8,500 nucleotides of DNA from the NCBI GenBank assembly GCA_003523545.1, contig DQAM01000092.1, positions 1-8,500 of the forward strand, in the 5' to 3' direction. The position numbers were made by a program, and so were the translations under genes. Source of the DNA: Dysgonomonas sp. Lineage in GTDB: Bacteria; Bacteroidota; Bacteroidia; Bacteroidales; Dysgonomonadaceae. Below, piece after piece: positions 6,162 through 8,500 of the stretch. Position 1 is the stretch's first letter. The number at the start of each line of letters is the position of its first letter. The notes under the pieces are model-generated. The model saw nothing but the letters and a program-made list of their open reading frames with translations, did not search any database and was not told the DNA's origin.

Positions 6162-7790
6162 ATGGAAAATATAAGAAAGGTCATATTAGATACTGTTCCC
6201 GAAGCTGTCGTTGAAGACAGCAAGGTACTGACTGTAACAGTTGAGCCTGACCAACTGCATCCCCTGGCAAAGACTCTCCGTTTTCATGCGGAATTACCTT
6301 TCGATCTGCTCATGATGCTGACCGGAATGGATCGAGGAGAAACTTTAGGAGTAAATTACCTTTTGTCGTCCTCACACGATGTTTCTAAAGAAATACTTTT
6401 GAAGACACAGACTGCCGACAGGGTAAATCCATTGCTCTATTCTGTAACCGACCTTTGGGAAACGGCCCATCTTAACGAACGCGAAGTATACGCACTATTC
6501 GGTATTCGTTTTATTAACAATCCTGATATGCGCAAATTCCTTCTGAATGAAGATTGGAAAGGGTTCCCGTTCCGTAAAGATTATGATGCCGACCCGAATC
6601 TTAATCCTGTAAGAACCGAAAGTAAAGAAATAATTGACATAGCCTCACGCATATACGAAACTCCTAACGGTCTGAAAGAAGACAGGGTGAAGATATTCGA
6701 AGATGATGACTACGTTATTAATATAGGACCGCAGCACCCTTCGACACACGGCGTGATGCACTTCCGCGTGGCTTTAGACGGAGAAATCGTAAAAAAACTC
6801 GACGTTATCAGCGGTTATATACACCGGGGTATCGAAAAGTTAAGTGAGAATCTTACTTACCCGCAGATATTACACTTCACAGACCGCCTCGACTATCTGT
6901 GTGCCAACATCAACAGGCACGGACTGTGTATGTGTATTGAGAAAGCCGCAGAAATCGAAATTCCCGAAAGAGCGCAATACATCCGTACCATCATGGATGA
7001 GTTGAACCGTATCGATTCGCACCTGCTCGCATGGGGTACATTGTGTATGGACCTGGGAGCGACTACTGCATTCATATACGGTATGCGCGAACGTGAAAGA
7101 ATACTCGACATCCGTGAAAAAACATCGGGCGGACGCCTTATCATCAACTACAATGTAGTGGGCGGGGTTATGTTTGACATTCCTTCCGATTTCCAGAAAG
7201 ATGTAAAGGAATTTATACCTTACATGAGAATGCGCCTTAAAGAATACCATCAATTGGTTTCGGGCAACCCTATCGTTTTGGGACGTCTGAAAAACATAGG
7301 CCTCCTGTCTAAAGAAAATGCTATCTCGTACGCCGTTACCGGCCCATCGGGAAGAGCTTCGGGTATATCCTGCGATTTGAGGAAACACCAGCCTTATGCA
7401 CTTTACGATAAAGTAGAGTTTACAGAAATAATACGCCACGAAGGCGATTCGTATGCAAGATACTGGAATCGTCTCGATGAGATAGAAGAATCCCTCAAGA
7501 TCATAGAACAACTGATAGATAATATTCCCGAAGGCGATTTCCAGGCAAAAGTGAAGCCTGTGATCAAACTGCCCGAAGGAGAATATTTCCAGCGTGTTGA
7601 AACAGGAAGAGGCGAATTCGGCGTGTTTATAGAAAGCCGCGGCGACAAGACACCTTACCGTCTAAAATTCCGTTCTCCGTCTATGGCGCTCGTTTCGGCA
7701 ATGCCGGTGCTTTGTAAGAATGAGAAACTATCGGACTTGATTGCCATCGGAGGTTCTATGGACTATGTAATACCCGATATCGACAGATAA
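6162..7790 (+). CDS. nuoCD: fused NADH-quinone oxidoreductase (complex I) subunits C and D
   Basis: The 542-residue protein fuses two complex I subunits that are separate genes in many bacteria. Residues 1-150 are NuoC (30-kDa type), with the marker L-N-E-R-E-V-Y-A-L-F-G-I at 104-115 and EDWKGFPFRKDYD at 130-142. A linker of about 35 residues leads to NuoD (49-kDa type, about 184-542), beginning INIGPQHPSTHGV at 186-198. In NuoD, His196 and Tyr245 (in DRLDY) correspond to the quinone-head-binding His and Tyr known from other complex I structures. ELNRIDSHLLAWG at 280-292, the S-A-M-P-V-L region and the D-I-D-R ending are typical. There is no frameshift or stop between the halves. AAAGAG sits 5 bases before the ATG. 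nuoH starts 35 bases downstream, with no nuoE, nuoF or nuoG in between. Confidence 0.97.
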   Translation: MENIRKVILDTVPEAVVEDSKVLTVTVEPDQLHPLAKTLRFHAELPFDLLMMLTGMDRGETLGVNYLLSSSHDVSKEILLKTQTADRVNPLLYSVTDLWETAHLNEREVYALFGIRFINNPDMRKFLLNEDWKGFPFRKDYDADPNLNPVRTESKEIIDIASRIYETPNGLKEDRVKIFEDDDYVINIGPQHPSTHGVMHFRVALDGEIVKKLDVISGYIHRGIEKLSENLTYPQILHFTDRLDYLCANINRHGLCMCIEKAAEIEIPERAQYIRTIMDELNRIDSHLLAWGTLCMDLGATTAFIYGMRERERILDIREKTSGGRLIINYNVVGGVMFDIPSDFQKDVKEFIPYMRMRLKEYHQLVSGNPIVLGRLKNIGLLSKENAISYAVTGPSGRASGISCDLRKHQPYALYDKVEFTEIIRHEGDSYARYWNRLDEIEESLKIIEQLIDNIPEGDFQAKVKPVIKLPEGEYFQRVETGRGEFGVFIESRGDKTPYRLKFRSPSMALVSAMPVLCKNEKLSDLIAIGGSMDYVIPDIDR

Positions 7791-7825
7791 AATCTTAATA
7801 TAGCTAACAGGTAACCCTAAAATAT

Positions 7826-8500
7826 ATGTTGTTGAATTTTTCATTAGAGTTGTCGCAGTTTACAAACTGGCTTGATACAATACTGAAAGAAAACCTTCCC
7901 GAATTCTGGGCTGTTTTCATTGAAATCGTATTAACGGGTGTTGCATTGTTGACACTATTCGCGGTATTGGCTCTGATACTGATTTACGTAGAACGTAAGA
8001 TTACAGGTTTCTTCCAGGCGCGTTTAGGCCCTAACCGTGTAGGTAAATACGGACTGGTGCAGAGCGTTGCCGATATGATAAAGATACTTATCAAAGAAAT
8101 CATCCATGTAGATAACGTCGATAAGTTCCTGTTCTACCTGGCTCCATTCTTTATGATTGTGGCTTCCATGCTGACCTTTGCGGCGCTGCCTTTCGGACGC
8201 GGACTGCATGCAGTGGATTTCAACATAGGCGTATTTTACGTTATCGCAGTATCCTCCATAGGTATAATAGGGGTTCTCCTGGCCGGATGGTCGAGTAACA
8301 ACAAATACTCGATGATAGGCGCGATGCGAAGCGGTGCACAGTTTATCAGTTATGAACTATCAGCCGGATTCGCTCTGATGACAATGGTTGTTTTGTCAGG
8401 AACTATGCAATTTTCAACGATGATTGAAAGCCAGGCTTATTGCTGGAACATATTCAAAGGGCATATACCTGCGGTTATCGCATTCATCATATACCTCATT
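7826..8500 (+). CDS. nuoH: NADH-quinone oxidoreductase (complex I) subunit H (partial, C-terminus off the right edge)
   Basis: The frame starts at the ATG at 7826 and stays open to the window end, giving 225 codons of a protein usually of 320-360 residues. NuoH is the membrane subunit that forms the quinone tunnel with NuoB and NuoD and links quinone reduction to proton pumping. The defining motif [18 protein letters not shown] is at 56-73, followed by [11 protein letters not shown] at 81-91 and [15 protein letters not shown] at 154-168. Hydrophobic segments fall at about 30-54, 102-122, 134-154 and 172-191, with another beginning near 214. No clear ribosome-binding site is visible before the ATG. 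A reverse-strand open frame inside it (8024-8209) is a shadow. Confidence 0.96.
   Translation, partial: MLLNFSLELSQFTNWLDTILKENLPEFWAVFIEIVLTGVALLTLFAVLALILIYVERKITGFFQARLGPNRVGKYGLVQSVADMIKILIKEIIHVDNVDKFLFYLAPFFMIVASMLTFAALPFGRGLHAVDFNIGVFYVIAVSSIGIIGVLLAGWSSNNKYSMIGAMRSGAQFISYELSAGFALMTMVVLSGTMQFSTMIESQAYCWNIFKGHIPAVIAFIIYLI

Noticed and set aside
6870..7511. 213-codon open frame on the minus strand inside nuoCD
   Set aside because: It is fully antisense to a well-conserved gene with intact NuoD motifs, has no recognisable domain, and its length is a by-product of the coding bias of nuoCD.
8024..8209. 61-codon minus-strand open frame within nuoH
   Set aside because: It is antisense to the highly conserved NuoH quinone-site region and has no features of a gene.

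Overview
The window looks like chromosomal DNA from a member of the Bacteroidota, most likely the order Bacteroidales. Four things point there: promoter-like boxes of the Bacteroidota form (TTTG, then about 19 bases, then TAnnTTTG); mostly weak Shine-Dalgarno sequences; housekeeping proteins of the Bacteroides/Parabacteroides/Dysgonomonas type; and a respiratory complex I operon of the form nuoA-nuoB-nuoCD-nuoH with no nuoE, nuoF or nuoG between CD and H. Genus-level placement is not possible from this alone.

Left part (1-4935), all on the minus strand. In transcription order (right to left) there is a small exported protein of unknown function, ilvE (branched-chain aminotransferase), lptB (ATPase of the LPS transporter), ruvX/yqgF (Holliday-junction resolvase-like nuclease), def (peptide deformylase), then two related outer-membrane polysaccharide-export (OPX/Wza-like) lipoproteins, the second running off the left edge. 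The gaps are 40, 19, about 42, -4, 5 and -4 bases, so the run is probably one operon. From ruvX onward the genes are packed tightly enough for translational coupling. A candidate leftward promoter lies at 4965-4995.

Middle (4936-5207). This is a 272-base, very A+T-rich divergent intergenic region holding one candidate promoter for each direction and an A/T-rich 11-base inverted repeat. I see no RNA gene in it.

Right part (5208-8500), all on the plus strand. nuoA, nuoB (overlapping nuoA by 10 bases), a fused nuoCD and the first 225 codons of nuoH form the start of a complex I operon. NuoB and NuoCD are hydrophilic connecting-arm subunits (NuoB carries cluster N2); NuoA and NuoH are membrane subunits around the quinone site. 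Because nuoH directly follows nuoCD, the usual NADH-oxidising module is not encoded at its usual place, as is known for Bacteroides-type complex I.

Most of the window is ordinary housekeeping sequence. The points most worth a second look are the pair of OPX lipoproteins tied to def, the complex I lacking an in-operon NADH module, and the uncharacterised exported protein at the head of the leftward operon. I found no mobile element, CRISPR array, tRNA or rRNA, and nothing that I would call a wholly new system.
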